The notes: generated by a model not told the origin, from the letters alone. DNA of 64,000 bases from Ralstonia pickettii (GCF_001699815.1 NZ_MCGB01000025.1:186001-250000); one strand, 5' to 3'; shown: positions 29,855 to 39,867, counted from the stretch's first letter. Translations and numbers: made by a program.

Positions 29855-30676
29855 ATGGCGGGACGATCCGATCCGATTCCGGACGAGGCCGCGGAATGGC
29901 TGGCCGAGGAGGGCGTTGCCGGCGCCGCGCCGCGCAGGAGCTTTCCTGCCGGGCGTTCCGAAACACGTGTTGCTGCGCAGCCGGCCTTCGTGCTGCACAG
30001 TTATCCGTATCGGGAAACCAGCCTCATCATCGACGTCTTCACGCCGGACTACGGGCGCATGGCGCTGGTCGCCAAGGGGGCCAAGCGTCCGCATTCGGCG
30101 TTGCGTGCGGTGTTGCAGACGTTCCAGCCGCTGTCGCTGTCCTGGAGCGGTCGCGGTGATGTGCGCACGCTGACTCGCGCCGAGTGGGTGGGCGGCATGT
30201 TGCCGCTGGGCGGCGAGGGGCTGCTATCCGGGTTCTATCTGAACGAACTGCTCGTCAAGTTCGTCGCCCGCGAAGACGGCCATCCGGTACTGTTCGCGCA
30301 TTACGTCGAAACACTCAATAAGCTTGCCCATGGCGAACCCGCGGCCTTCACGCTGCGGGCGTTCGAACGTGTGCTGCTGCGTGAGACCGGCTTTGCCGCG
30401 CAGCTCGATCGCTGCATCGACGGCGAACCCGTGCAGGCCGACGCCGAATACGTCTATCACCCCGAGCGCGGCATCCGGCGGACGCTTCCCAGCGATCCAT
30501 CGTCCTGGCCTGTGTTGCGCGGCCAGACGCTGATCGACATGGAACACGACGATTACGCCTCGCGCCCCACGACCGCGCAGCAAAGCCGCAGCCTGATGCG
30601 TTTCCTGCTGCATTATCATTTGCATGGCACGCCGCTTTCGACGCGCCAGATCCTGATCGACTTGCAGAAACTATGA
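29855..30676 (+). CDS. recO: DNA repair protein RecO
   Basis: RecO helps load RecA onto SSB-coated single-stranded DNA in the RecFOR pathway. The 273-residue protein has the N-terminal OB-fold ([34 protein letters not shown]) and the helical C-terminal part. It carries about 40 extra residues at the N-terminus ([18 protein letters not shown]) before the conserved core, found in relatives; the ATG at 29855 is the best start. The stop overlaps pdxJ by 4 bases (ATGA). Confidence 0.94.
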
Positions 30677-31464
30677 TCTTTCATGCCTCGCCGGGAATCA
30701 TCGACCTGGGCATCAATATCGACCACGTCGCCACGCTGCGCAACGCGCGCGGCACCACCTACCCGGACCCGATCGCCGCGGCGCTGTTGGCCGAAGAAGC
30801 CGGCGCCGATCTCATTACCCTGCACCTGCGCGAAGATCGCCGCCACATCAAGGACGCCGATGTGCGCGCGCTGCGGCCGCAACTGCGCACCCGCATGAAC
30901 CTGGAGTGCGCCGTCACGCAGGAGATGCTCGACATCGCGTGCGATATCGGCCCCCAAGACGTCTGCCTCGTGCCCGAGCGCCGTCAGGAAGTGACCACCG
31001 AAGGCGGCCTGGACGTGGTGGGCGGTTTTGCCAAGGTGCAAGCCGCTTGTAAGCAGCTGGCCGATGCGGGCATCCGCGTGTCGCTGTTCATCGATCCGGA
31101 TGCGGCACAGATCGAGGCGGCCGCCGCTGCCGGTGCTCCCGTCATCGAACTGCATACGGGCCGCTATGCCGAAGCGACCGACGATGCTGAGCTGCGGGCG
31201 GAACTCGTCCGCATCGAGACCGCGGTGGAAGAGGGCATCCGCTGGGGCGTGCGTGTGAACGCTGGCCACGGCCTCCACTACACGAACGTGCAGCCGATCG
31301 CGGCCATCGCCGGCATTCATGAACTCAACATCGGCCACGCCGTCGTTGCGCATGCGGTGTTTGCCGGGTGGCAGAACGCGGTGCGCGAGATGAAGGCGAT
31401 CATGGTTGCGGCTCGGCTGTCGTCCACGACCCCGGCGGCCGCACACCCGGGCGTGCCTGTATGA
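30673..31464 (+). CDS. pdxJ: Pyridoxine 5'-phosphate synthase PdxJ
   Basis: PdxJ condenses 1-deoxyxylulose 5-phosphate with 3-amino-1-hydroxyacetone phosphate in vitamin B6 synthesis. The 263-residue TIM-barrel protein has [17 protein letters not shown] at the start, [12 protein letters not shown], and [11 protein letters not shown] near the end. It overlaps recO and acpS by 4 bases each, so recO-pdxJ-acpS-nagZ are a tightly coupled unit. Confidence 0.97.
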
Positions 31465-31904
31465 GCGGACGGGGCGCAGCCGCCTCGGTGTCCGGTGCGA
31501 TTTACGGCATCGGCACCGACATCATCCAGATCGAGCGCGTCGAAGGCGTGATGCAGCGGACCAACGGCCGCTTCGCCGAAAAGGTGCTGGGCCCCGAAGA
31601 GCTGCGCGTCTACCATGCCCGCAAGGCGCGCTCTGAGCGGCGGGGCCTTGCGTTTCTTGCCACGCGCTTTGCCGCCAAGGAAGCCGTGTCCAAGGCCATC
31701 GGCCTGGGCATGCGCTGGCCGATGACGTGGCGTGCGGTACAGACGCTGAACTTGCCATCCGGCCAACCGGTGGTGCACTACAGCGGTGAACTGGCCGACT
31801 GGATCGCGCAGCATGGCCTTCATATCCAGATCAGTGTGACGGACGAGCGCGACTACGCAGTCGCCTTCGCCGTTGCCGAGTTGCAAACCAAATCCTCCGC
31901 ATGA
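31461..31904 (+). CDS. acpS: Holo-[acyl-carrier-protein] synthase AcpS
   Basis: AcpS attaches 4'-phosphopantetheine to AcpP. The 147-residue protein has the two family motifs: [15 protein letters not shown] with the Mg-binding Asp, and [14 protein letters not shown] with the catalytic Glu/Lys. The ATG at 31461 overlaps the pdxJ stop (ATGA) and adds about 14 residues before the conserved core. nagZ begins within its last 4 bases. Its substrate is presumably the acpP product at 18232-18471. Confidence 0.95.
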
Positions 31905-32950
31905 CTCAAACCAAGAAGCAGAAGCGTCCAGGCCCGATCGTTCTGGATGTTGCCGGCCTGGAACTCGGCCTCGACGATGTTCGACGCATTGCCCATCCAT
32001 TGACGGGCGGCGTGATCCTGTTTGCCCGCAACTTTGAATCGCGCGCGCAGTTGACGGCGCTCACGCAAGCCATTCGCGCCATTCGTAATGACGTGCTGAT
32101 TTGCATCGACCACGAAGGCGGTCGCGTGCAGCGCGCCAAGACCGACGGTTTCACGCACCTGCCCGCCATGGGCGCGCTGGGCAAGCTATGGGACGCCGAT
32201 GTGCTGGCCGCCACGCGCGCTGCCACCGCCTGCGGCTACGTGCTGGCCGCTGAACTGAGGGCGTGCGATATCGACCTCAGCTTCACGCCCGTGCTCGATC
32301 TCGACTACGGCAGCAGCAGCGTGATCGGCGATCGCGCGTTTCATCGCGACCCGCGGGTGGTTACGATGCTTGCCAACCACCTGACGCTGGGCCTGCGCCT
32401 GGCTGGCATGTCCAACTGCGGCAAGCATTTCCCCGGTCACGGCTACGTCCAGGCTGATTCGCACGTCGCCGTGCCGGTGGACGAGCGTCCGCTGGAGGCC
32501 ATCCTCGCTGACGACGCGCAGCCTTACGGCTGGATGGGCATCGGCCTGCAATCCGTGATGCCGGCGCACGTGATTTATTCAGCGGTCGATCCGAACCCGG
32601 CAGGCTTCTCTCGCTTCTGGCTGCAGGACATGCTGCGCGCGCATTTCAACTTTGACGGCGTGATCTTCAGCGATGACCTGAGCATGGAAGGCGCGAGCGT
32701 TGCCGGCACGGTGGTCGACGGTGCGCGAGCAGCGCTCACGGCCGGCTGCGACATGGTGCTGATCTGTAATGCGCCGGACAAGGCCGATCAATTGCTCGGC
32801 GAGCTGGACGTGTCGATGGGCAAGGCATCGCAGCGGCGCGTGCGCCGGCTGTTTGGCGGCCGGGCCGAGAAGGACTGGGCCAAGTTGCAGCAGCAATCGG
32901 CCTACAAGCAGGCGCTGCGTACGTTGCGCGAGGCGAAACTCATCGCGTAG
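31901..32950 (+). CDS. nagZ: Beta-N-acetylhexosaminidase NagZ
   Basis: A cytoplasmic family-3 glycosidase that removes GlcNAc from muropeptides during cell-wall recycling; in bacteria with inducible AmpC its products influence beta-lactamase expression. The 349-residue protein has [10 protein letters not shown], the [14 protein letters not shown] loop carrying the catalytic His-Asp, and [10 protein letters not shown] with the nucleophile Asp. It ends the recO-pdxJ-acpS-nagZ unit and is convergent with efp across a bidirectional terminator. Confidence 0.96.
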   Translation: MTQTKKQKRPGPIVLDVAGLELGLDDVRRIAHPLTGGVILFARNFESRAQLTALTQAIRAIRNDVLICIDHEGGRVQRAKTDGFTHLPAMGALGKLWDADVLAATRAATACGYVLAAELRACDIDLSFTPVLDLDYGSSSVIGDRAFHRDPRVVTMLANHLTLGLRLAGMSNCGKHFPGHGYVQADSHVAVPVDERPLEAILADDAQPYGWMGIGLQSVMPAHVIYSAVDPNPAGFSRFWLQDMLRAHFNFDGVIFSDDLSMEGASVAGTVVDGARAALTAGCDMVLICNAPDKADQLLGELDVSMGKASQRRVRRLFGGRAEKDWAKLQQQSAYKQALRTLREAKLIA

Positions 32951-32981
32951 CGCCAAAACGCAAAAACGCGATCGCAAAAGA

Positions 32982-33003
32982 AAAGGCTCCCGAGGGAGCC
33001 TTT
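32982..33003. terminator. Bidirectional terminator between nagZ and efp
   Basis: AAAGGCTCC and GGAGCCTTT form a perfect stem around a short loop (CCGAG region). A-rich sequence on the left and TTT on the right allow it to stop transcripts from both convergent genes. Confidence 0.85.
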
Positions 33004-33025
33004 CTGCTTGCTGCGACGCCAGCTC

Positions 33026-33601
33026 TTACTTGGCGCGGCTGCGGTACTCGTCGGTACGCGTGTCGATTTCGATCTTCTCGCCGATGTTGCAGAACAGCGG
33101 GACCATGATCGTGAATTCTTCGTTGTCGTTGATGCGAGCCGCCTTCAGAACCTTACCCGACGACGTGTCGCCCTTGACAGCCGGTTCGGTGTAGACGATT
33201 TCGCGGACAACCGTGGTCGGCAGTTCCACCGAGATGGCGTTCTCGTTGTAGAACGTCACTTCGACCTTCATGCCGTCTTGCAGGTAGTTCAACGCGCTGC
33301 CCATGGCGGCGGGCTCAACGTTGTATTGTTCGTAGGTGACCGGATCCATGAACACGTACATCGTGCCGTCGAAGTAGGAGTACTCGGCTTCCTTCTTCTC
33401 CAGGATGACCTGGTCCATCTTGTCGTCGGCGTTGAACACCGACTCGCCGCCTGCGCCGGTCAGCAGGTTCTTGTACTTCATCTTGACGACGGCGCCCGAA
33501 CGGCCCGAACGGCTGTACTCGGTCTTGAGCACGACCATTGCGTCGTTGCCGATCATGAACACGTTGCCAGCGCGAAGTTCTTGCGCGATTTTCAAAGCCA
33601 T
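33026..33601 (-). CDS. efp: Elongation factor P, EarP (arginine-rhamnosylated) type
   Basis: EF-P relieves ribosome stalling at polyproline. The 191-residue protein has the family frame [13 protein letters not shown] and the second-domain motif [12 protein letters not shown]. In place of the Lys modified in E. coli, the loop SGRSGAV carries an Arg (R34), the residue that EarP rhamnosylates in Pseudomonas and Neisseria. The earP gene lies directly upstream on the same strand, which fits. AGGAAA precedes the start by 7 bases. Confidence 0.96.
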   Translation of the reverse strand: MALKIAQELRAGNVFMIGNDAMVVLKTEYSRSGRSGAVVKMKYKNLLTGAGGESVFNADDKMDQVILEKKEAEYSYFDGTMYVFMDPVTYEQYNVEPAAMGSALNYLQDGMKVEVTFYNENAISVELPTTVVREIVYTEPAVKGDTSSGKVLKAARINDNEEFTIMVPLFCNIGEKIEIDTRTDEYRSRAK

Positions 33602-33717
33602 TTCACATTTCCTGAGAGTAAGAGGGTTCGATGCGCGCCAAGCAACGAAGCACCGCGCGATACCCTCCGGGCCGCGCGAACCAGGTCAGAGCCGGGGGTC
33701 GCATACAGATCAGCCCG

Positions 33718-34911
33718 CTATTTTACCTGTTTTTCGCAAAATGCCACCAGATTCGCGGCGAGATCGCCTAGTTGCATCAAGCTTTGCTCCCAAGTGACGG
33801 CCCGTGCGCGCAGGCGAGGCGCGGCGGCTGCAAAGTCCGTCCAGTTGAGTGGCGCTGGCGCACCATTCCAGGCGTGCCAGAAGGCGATAAGCGCCTTGGC
33901 GTCGGCCTCTGCCAGAGCGGGGGTATAGCGAGCCAGAAAAGCGTCCAGTTTCGCGAGGTGTACGTCGTCGCTTTGGGGGTAGATGTGCCAGACAAACGGT
34001 TTCAGCGCCCATTGGGCACGCACGAACGAGTCTTCACCGCGCACGAAATTGATGTCGCATGCCCAGAGCAGCGGGTCGTAGTGCTCTTGCGGCACGAAAG
34101 GCACGACCGCCACGCTCAGGTTGCCGCGCGCCCATCGCGCGCCGGTTCTGGCGGCGTCGGCGTCGCCGAATAGCTCGGCGATCTGTCTGGCGGCCAGGCC
34201 CTCCGGCACCAGGCAGATCACCGGTTGGGGTGAGGCTTCCCATTGGGCGGCCAGCGTTGGCAGCGCCGAGTTGGCATAGGCGAACAGGCTGACGCGCAGG
34301 GCGTCAGGGTTGTCGCGCATCAGGTCGTCGACTCCGAGTCGGTGCCATAAGGCCTGGTGGGCGGCGGGGCTTACCTCGAACGTCTTGCGTTGCGCGCCAA
34401 GATGCGACTCCCGCAGTACGCCGCCGGTGTTGCGTGCAAAACCGGGGAAGAAGAAGTGCTTGACGAGCGGCAGTCGCAGATGTGGCGACTGCATCGCGTG
34501 ATGTTCGGCAACCCAGTCCTCGGCGCTCAGGTATTCCAGGTTGATCCAAACCGGCGCCGGGCCTTGGGATGCCTGCTGGGCCATGAGCGTCTGTAGGGGC
34601 TCCGGGACGGCGCATGCGAAGGCGCCAATCACCACATCATGCAGCGCGGGATGTGCGTCGGTGGCTAGGAGGCTGGCAGCCTGGGCGTCGTCAGCCCAGT
34701 GGCGAATATCCACGCCCGAGACGCGCTGCGCATCGGCCTCTGCGTCGACAGCGGGGCAGATCTTTTCGAACGAACGGAGATCGTCCACCCACAGACGGAC
34801 GGTGTGGCCGTGCTCCTGTACAAGCTGTCGAGCCAAGCGCCAGCAGACGCCAATGTCGCCATAGTTGTCGACGACGCGGCAGAAAAGATCCCAGGATGTG
34901 ATGGTGCGCAT
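33718..34911 (-). CDS. earP: EF-P arginine rhamnosyltransferase EarP
   Basis: EarP transfers rhamnose from dTDP-rhamnose to the loop arginine of EF-P. The 397-residue GT-B-fold protein has the characteristic start WDLFCRVVDNYGDIGVCWRLARQL, the N-terminal Asp needed for activity (DNYGD), and the C-terminal nucleotide-sugar region DINFVRGEDSFVRAQWALKPFVWHIYPQ. I use the ATG at 34911 (MRTITSWD); a start 14 codons upstream is possible. It is upstream of efp on the same strand, separated by 116 bases. Confidence 0.94.
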   Translation of the reverse strand: MRTITSWDLFCRVVDNYGDIGVCWRLARQLVQEHGHTVRLWVDDLRSFEKICPAVDAEADAQRVSGVDIRHWADDAQAASLLATDAHPALHDVVIGAFACAVPEPLQTLMAQQASQGPAPVWINLEYLSAEDWVAEHHAMQSPHLRLPLVKHFFFPGFARNTGGVLRESHLGAQRKTFEVSPAAHQALWHRLGVDDLMRDNPDALRVSLFAYANSALPTLAAQWEASPQPVICLVPEGLAARQIAELFGDADAARTGARWARGNLSVAVVPFVPQEHYDPLLWACDINFVRGEDSFVRAQWALKPFVWHIYPQSDDVHLAKLDAFLARYTPALAEADAKALIAFWHAWNGAPAPLNWTDFAAAAPRLRARAVTWEQSLMQLGDLAANLVAFCEKQVK

Positions 34912-35003
34912 GCAGGAAGGCGAGTCGGGCAGCGAAGAAGGGCGGGCCGACATTGTAGTCGGCAGCTTGTTCTACACTGACGGCCTCTGATCCAGCGAAC
35001 GCC

Positions 35004-36977
35004 ATGTCGTCCGACCCCACGCAACCCCAGCCCCCCGAGACGCCCGAGAGCGTCAAGCCCAGCGCGCCAGCGGATGTGCCCGAGTTCGATGCGAAAGCAC
35101 ACATCGCACGCCTGCCGAACCTGCCGGGCGTGTATCGCTACTTTGATGCGCAGGGCAACGTGCTCTATGTGGGCAAAGCGCGCGACCTCAAGAAGCGCGT
35201 GTCGAGCTACTTCAACAAGACGCTGCTTTCGCCGCGCATCGCAATGATGGTGGCGAAGATCGCGCGCATCGACACCACGGTCGTGCGCAACGAGGCCGAA
35301 GCGCTGCTGCTCGAAAACAACCTGATCAAGGCGCTGGCGCCGCGCTACAACATCCTGTTTCGCGACGACAAGTCGTATCCGTATCTCAAGCTCACGCAGC
35401 ACGCGTATCCGCGCATGGCGTATTACCGCGGCGCGACCGATCGCAGGCATCAGTACTTCGGCCCATTCCCGAGCGCGCATGCCGTGCGAGAGAGCATGCA
35501 GATCCTGCAGAAGGTGTTCCAGCTACGCACGTGCGAAGACACCGTCTTCAATAACCGCACGCGGCCGTGCCTGCTGCATCAGATTCATCGTTGCAGTGGC
35601 CCGTGCGTCCAGGCGATCGGCGCAGAGGATTACGCGCGCGACGTCGCCAACGCGGCCGGTTTCCTGCAGGGCCGGCAGGACGAGGTCATGCAGACGCTTC
35701 AGGACAAGATGCAGCGCTACGCCGAGTCGCTGGAGTTCGAGCAGGCTGCCATCGTGCGCGACCAGATCGGTGCATTGTCGACGGTGCTCAAGCAGCAGTC
35801 GGTGGAAGAAGTCGGCCACGCCAGCGACATCGACATCCTGGCGGTTGCCATCAAGGGCGGCCACGCCTGCGTGAACCTCGCGATGGTGCGCGGCGGGCGC
35901 CATCTGGGCGACAAGGCTTACTTTCCCACGCACGTGGAAGAGGGCGCCGCCATTGTCGGCGTGGATGTGGAAGCCGACGGTGAGGCTGCGGCAGAAACAT
36001 CACGCGATGCCGAACGCATGGCCAGCGACATCCTCGAAGCCTTCGTCGCGCAGCACTATCTCGATCAGTTTGTGCCGCCGGTGCTGGTGGTCAGCCATCA
36101 GATTCACGCAACCGAGTTGATCAACGCGCTGGCCGAGCAGGCCGGGCGCCGCGTTTCGGTTGTGCGCCAGCCGCAGGGCGGGCGCCGCGCGTGGCTGGAG
36201 ATGGCGGAGAAGGGCGCCGAGCTGTCGCTGATGCGTCGCCTTTCCGAGCAAGGCAGCCAGCAGGCCCGCACACTTGCGCTGGCCGAGACCATCGGCATTG
36301 ACCTGGAAGACCTTGCCGCGCTGCGCGTCGAGTGCTTCGACATCAGCCACACCGCCGGCGAGGCCACGCAAGCCTCGTGCGTGGTTTTTCACAGCCACGC
36401 CATGCAAAACAGCGAATACCGCCGCTACAACATCCAGGACATCACCCCCGGCGACGACTACGCGGCCATGCGGCAAGTCCTCACGCGCCGCTACCAGAAG
36501 ATCGTCGAGCAGGCAGGCGAAGACGCGCCCAACATGCCGACCATCGTGCTGATCGACGGCGGCAAGGGGCAGGTGGAAGTCGCTCGCCAGGTTTTTGAGG
36601 AACTGGGGTTGGATATTGGATTGCTCGTCGGTGTGGCCAAGGGCGAGGGGCGCAAGGTGGGCCTCGAAACGCTGGTCTTCGCCGATGGCCGGCCGTCACT
36701 GGAGCTAGGGCAGGGCAGCGCCGCGCTGATGCTCGTCGCGCAAATTCGCGACGAAGCGCACCGCTTTGCCATCACCGGTATGCGCGCCAAGCGCGCCAAA
36801 GCGCGCAACACGTCGCGGCTGGAAGAGATCGAAGGCATCGGCGCCAAGCGCCGGCAGCGGTTGCTGGCGCGCTTTGGCGGCCTGCGCGGTGTGATGGCCG
36901 CGAGCGTCGCCGAACTCGCCACGGTGGAAGGCATCTCCCAGACCCTCGCCGAAGAAATCTACCGTCAGTTGCATTGA
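35004..36977 (+). CDS. uvrC: Excinuclease ABC subunit UvrC
   Basis: UvrC makes both incisions in nucleotide excision repair. The 657-residue protein has an N-terminal GIY-YIG domain ([25 protein letters not shown]), a Cys-rich linker ([15 protein letters not shown]), the UVR motif ([16 protein letters not shown]), an RNase-H-like endonuclease domain ([27 protein letters not shown]) and a C-terminal helix-hairpin-helix pair. It is divergent from earP by 92 bases. The first 25 residues are Pro-rich and not conserved. Confidence 0.97.
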   Translation: MSSDPTQPQPPETPESVKPSAPADVPEFDAKAHIARLPNLPGVYRYFDAQGNVLYVGKARDLKKRVSSYFNKTLLSPRIAMMVAKIARIDTTVVRNEAEALLLENNLIKALAPRYNILFRDDKSYPYLKLTQHAYPRMAYYRGATDRRHQYFGPFPSAHAVRESMQILQKVFQLRTCEDTVFNNRTRPCLLHQIHRCSGPCVQAIGAEDYARDVANAAGFLQGRQDEVMQTLQDKMQRYAESLEFEQAAIVRDQIGALSTVLKQQSVEEVGHASDIDILAVAIKGGHACVNLAMVRGGRHLGDKAYFPTHVEEGAAIVGVDVEADGEAAAETSRDAERMASDILEAFVAQHYLDQFVPPVLVVSHQIHATELINALAEQAGRRVSVVRQPQGGRRAWLEMAEKGAELSLMRRLSEQGSQQARTLALAETIGIDLEDLAALRVECFDISHTAGEATQASCVVFHSHAMQNSEYRRYNIQDITPGDDYAAMRQVLTRRYQKIVEQAGEDAPNMPTIVLIDGGKGQVEVARQVFEELGLDIGLLVGVAKGEGRKVGLETLVFADGRPSLELGQGSAALMLVAQIRDEAHRFAITGMRAKRAKARNTSRLEEIEGIGAKRRQRLLARFGGLRGVMAASVAELATVEGISQTLAEEIYRQLH

Positions 36978-37044
36978 TCGGCGACAATGCCCCATCTTGT
37001 CGCGTGGGGTCGAGCTTGCGCGGCGGTTGTCCTCTCGATTTGCC

Positions 37045-37620
37045 ATGCCTTTCAACTTCCCGATCCTCCTGACCTGGTTGCGTGTGGCCATGATCCCGCT
37101 GGTGGTGGGCGTGTTCTACGTGCCGGACACCTGGATGGCACTGCCCGCCAAGAACCTGACGGCCGCGGTGTTCTTCATCGTAGCAAGCCTCACTGATTGG
37201 TTCGACGGCTTTCTTGCTCGCCGCTGGAACCAGACCTCTGCTTTCGGTGCCTTCCTCGATCCGGTGGCCGACAAGCTGATGGTGGCCGCCGCGCTGCTGG
37301 TGCTGCTGTCATTGGGCCGCGTGTCCGACGTCATCGCACTCGTCATCATTGGCCGCGAGATCACCATCTCCGCCCTGCGTGAGTGGATGGCGCAGATTGG
37401 CGCGTCGAAGAGCGTGGCCGTCAACTTTCTCGGCAAGCTGAAGACGACCTTCCAGATGATCGCAATTCCGCTGCTGCTGTTCGAGGGCCGCCTGTTCGGC
37501 ATGATCGACGCGCAGGTGTGGGGCACATGGCTGATTTACGTGGCGGCAGTACTCACGCTGTGGTCGATGGCGTACTACATGAAGCTCGCCTGGCCGCAGA
37601 TCCGCGAGCGCGCAAAATGA
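37045..37620 (+). CDS. pgsA: CDP-diacylglycerol-glycerol-3-phosphate 3-phosphatidyltransferase PgsA
   Basis: The committed enzyme of phosphatidylglycerol synthesis in the inner membrane. The 191-residue protein has the CDP-alcohol phosphotransferase signature DWFDGFLARRWNQ...GAFLDPVADK with all conserved Asp residues, and about five or six hydrophobic helices. The ATG at 37045 gives MPFNFPILLTWLRV, the family start. It follows uvrC by 67 bases, the uvrC-pgsA order being widely conserved in proteobacteria. Confidence 0.96.
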   Translation: MPFNFPILLTWLRVAMIPLVVGVFYVPDTWMALPAKNLTAAVFFIVASLTDWFDGFLARRWNQTSAFGAFLDPVADKLMVAAALLVLLSLGRVSDVIALVIIGREITISALREWMAQIGASKSVAVNFLGKLKTTFQMIAIPLLLFEGRLFGMIDAQVWGTWLIYVAAVLTLWSMAYYMKLAWPQIRERAK

Positions 37621-37647
37621 GCCTCTAAAAACTCTTGCGCAAAAGTA

Positions 37648-37677
37648 TTGACGACGGCGATTCTTCTTTGCCATAAT
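37648..37677 (+). promoter_or_regulatory. Sigma-70 promoter for the tRNA-Gly/tRNA-Cys region
   Basis: TTGACG at 37648-37653 and CATAAT at 37672-37677 are 18 bases apart, and the predicted start is about 70 bases before tRNA-Gly. Spacing and -35 match those at yceD and tRNA-Asn. Confidence 0.7.
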
Positions 37678-37756
37678 CTCGTTCTCGCGTTGCAGTGATG
37701 TGACGCAAACGGTCTGGCAGCACAAAGGTTGTACGGCAGTGCTGGTAGCCAAAAAT

Positions 37757-37832
37757 GCGGGAATAGCTCAGTTGGTAGAGCGCAACCTTGCCAAGGTTGA
37801 GGTCGCGAGTTCGAGCCTCGTTTCCCGCTCCA
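37757..37832 (+). tRNA. tRNA-Gly (anticodon GCC)
   Basis: A 76-base cloverleaf. The acceptor stem is GCGGGAA with TTCCCGC, and the anticodon loop TTGCCAA gives GCC, reading GGC/GGU. The T-arm is GCGAG-TTCGAGC-CTCGT, and CCA is encoded. All stems pair. Confidence 0.97.
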
Positions 37833-37840
37833 ATCCCGAA

Positions 37841-37865
37841 GGGAAGCCTTGCTTCCCTTTTTGTT
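37841..37865 (+). terminator. Terminator between tRNA-Gly and tRNA-Cys
   Basis: GGGAAG and CTTCCC pair around CCTTG and are followed by TTTTTG. It would at least partly separate the two tRNA genes. Confidence 0.65.
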
Positions 37866-37924
37866 TATCGGCACGGCAAATACGCGGTTCTTCATGAATT
37901 GCTACAATGCGGTGCTGAGCCCCT

Positions 37925-37998
37925 GGCGGGGTAGCAAAGTGGTTATGCAGCGGCCTGCAAAGCCGTGTACGCCGGTTCGATTCCGGCCTCCGCCTCCA
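37925..37998 (+). tRNA. tRNA-Cys (anticodon GCA)
   Basis: A 74-base cloverleaf. The acceptor stem is GGCGGGG with CTCCGCC, the anticodon loop CTGCAAA gives GCA, the T-arm is GCCGG-TTCGATT-CCGGC, and CCA is encoded. Confidence 0.97.
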
Positions 37999-38010
37999 AA
38001 AATGCGAAAA

Positions 38011-38036
38011 AAGCCCCGACTGGTTCGGGGCTTTTT
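38011..38036 (+). terminator. Terminator after tRNA-Cys
   Basis: AGCCCCGA and TCGGGGCT pair around CTGGT and are followed by TTTTTG. Beyond it, up to 38320, I see no gene: only a few very short open frames and a local AT-richer patch (about 38205-38225, stem TTGGTT/AACCAA), unlike the flanking core DNA. Confidence 0.85.
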
Positions 38037-38320
38037 GTTTGCATCGCCGCGATGAACTCGCTCCGAGCTCGGCCTTTTCCGCCTTGACTCTCCAGTTTGG
38101 ACAACGCACCAACGCCATGTTGACACAAAGCATTGACGGCATGGCCGACCAATCCCGCCTCAGCGCAGCGGTTGCATGAGAAAACTGCGTTGACCAGGCT
38201 TATTTGGTTCTATTTTAAAACCAAGCGAGGTGGAGATATCCCGTGATTGCGCTGTGAACGGTTCGTCTACCGAGCGGGCCAACCACTTTTTCAGTGTTGC
38301 CGCATGCATGATGGGTTGGC

Positions 38321-39379
38321 ATGCTGGCATTCTGCGCAGCGGCCAGCATATCCAACGTCTATTTCGCCCAGCCGCTGCTCGGAGCACTGGCCCGTGACTT
38401 TGCGCTCAGCGACGCATGGGTGGGCGGCATCATCGGTGCCACCCAAGTTGGTTGTGCGCTTGCTCTGGCGCTAGTCGTTCCGCTGGGCGACCGCTGGCCG
38501 TGCAAGCGAGAGCTGCTGGTGCGGCTCGTCCTGCTCACGCCGGCGCTGCTCGCGGTAGGTCTGGTGCAGGCGCACTGGTCGTTGCTGCTTGGCATGCTCT
38601 CTATCGGTTTGCTTGGCACCGCGATGACACAAGGACTGATAGCCTGCGCCGCCGTGTTGGCACCTTCGCCGGAGCGTGGTCGCGTGGTTGGCGCGGTACA
38701 GGGCGGGGTAGTTATCGGTCTTCTGTTGGCACATGCCCTGACGGGCTGGATCGCTGAAGTCGCCGGCTGGCGTGCTGTCTATGCGACGTCAGTAGGCTTC
38801 TCGGTGGCGATGCTGTGTATGCTCTGGCGCGCGTTGCCGACGCCGCCGACTGTACTTTCGCCCCCGAAATACATAGCGCTTCTGCGCTCGATGTGGCAAC
38901 TCCTGATGGCCGAACCTGTTTTGCAGGGACGTGGCCTGATCGGTTTGCTGATGTTCGCGGCGTTCAATGTCTTCTGGGGCGCGATGGCGCTGGCTCTGAG
39001 TGCGCCGCCCTATGAGTTTTCGCCAGCAGGCATTGGCTCATTCGGTCTGGTTGGCGTGATTGGCGCGCTGGCGGCCGCGCGAGCGGGGCACCAGGCGGAT
39101 CGCCGTTGGGCACAGGCGGCCACCGGCGTCGCGTTGGATTTGCTACTGGTAGCCTGGCTGCCGCTCGGTTTGGGGGCGCAGCATCTGGCAGGGCTGATCG
39201 TCGGTGTGGTTCTGTTGGACCTGGGTGTGCAGGCCGTGCACGTGCTCAATCAGAGGCTGATTTCTCGCTTGCGGCCGGAGGCGCACAGCCGGCTGTTTGG
39301 CGCGTACATGCTGTTCTATGCGGCGGGCAGTGGATTGGGGGCGGTGCTTTCGACGCAGGTGTATGCGTCGGCAGGATGA
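38321..39379 (+). CDS. MFS transporter, probably C-terminally frameshifted
   Basis: A 12-helix-type major facilitator transporter. It begins directly inside the first helix (FCAAASISNVYFAQPLLGAL), and the signature loop after helix 2 is present (PLGDRWPCKRELLV). The substrate is unknown; the family includes drug and sugar exporters. At 352 residues it is short. An in-frame TGA at 38309 rules out a longer start, so there is no cytoplasmic N-terminus. At the end it stops after VYASAG, while the next frame (39372-39452) encodes a good transmembrane helix (GYVFWGAALSLAVLMFW) before its own stop, so the original C-terminus seems shifted out of frame. It lies just 3' of tRNA-Cys in locally atypical DNA. 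Confidence 0.72.
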   Translation: MLAFCAAASISNVYFAQPLLGALARDFALSDAWVGGIIGATQVGCALALALVVPLGDRWPCKRELLVRLVLLTPALLAVGLVQAHWSLLLGMLSIGLLGTAMTQGLIACAAVLAPSPERGRVVGAVQGGVVIGLLLAHALTGWIAEVAGWRAVYATSVGFSVAMLCMLWRALPTPPTVLSPPKYIALLRSMWQLLMAEPVLQGRGLIGLLMFAAFNVFWGAMALALSAPPYEFSPAGIGSFGLVGVIGALAAARAGHQADRRWAQAATGVALDLLLVAWLPLGLGAQHLAGLIVGVVLLDLGVQAVHVLNQRLISRLRPEAHSRLFGAYMLFYAAGSGLGAVLSTQVYASAG

Positions 39380-39452
39380 TCAAGGATATGTCTTCTGGGG
39401 AGCAGCCCTCAGCTTGGCAGTGCTGATGTTCTGGGCGGCGACTGCGGCTTGA
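39372..39452 (+). pseudogene. Out-of-frame last helix of the MFS transporter
   Basis: Read from 39372 to the TGA at 39450-39452, this stretch gives QDDQGYVFWGAALSLAVLM followed by FWAATAA, a typical last MFS helix. It is one frame away from the transporter ORF ending at 39379. A second reading has TGA replacing the TGG of a GW pair at 39377 and a shift in the GGGG run near 39397-39400; either way the C-terminus is broken. Confidence 0.55.
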
Positions 39453-39867
39453 ACGCCCGAACAAGGGCGCTGGCGGAAGGCTCGGTAGCGAGGGTTCGGG
39501 GCAGCGTATACCCGGGCGCCCTACCCGCCCGTGGGCTGGCTCCTATACTTTCTGAGAGCTCGCACCTTGTAATGGCGTGATAAAAAATGATAGAACGCCA
39601 CAAAACCGGGCTCTCCGATTAGCTTTTCACAATTGTTTGCAATATCGCAGGGGCGGCCTTTTAGGATGAGTTGGGCTTAAGCCGGGGTGCGACACCTGCC
39701 GGTAGGGCGTAGGTAAGGTCTTGCGCGGGAAGTGGGTGCCGCGCCGGTGGTGGCTGGCGGATTGAACTACGATGCGCCGGTCCGGGACCCCGATCACAAC
39801 GACGCACGGAGTGAGCCGGCATTTCGCATAGCGGTGCCGGACCCGAAACGGGGAAAGGGCAATCCAG
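39453..39867. other. Intergenic region before the sensory cassette
   Basis: There is no supported gene in these 415 bases. A perfect inverted repeat TGGCGT (39573-39578) and ACGCCA (39595-39600) encloses an AT-rich 16-base spacer (GATAAAAAATGATAGA), which could be an operator or the -10 area of a promoter. GGGAAAGGG before 39868 is the ribosome-binding site of the response regulator gene. Confidence 0.4.
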
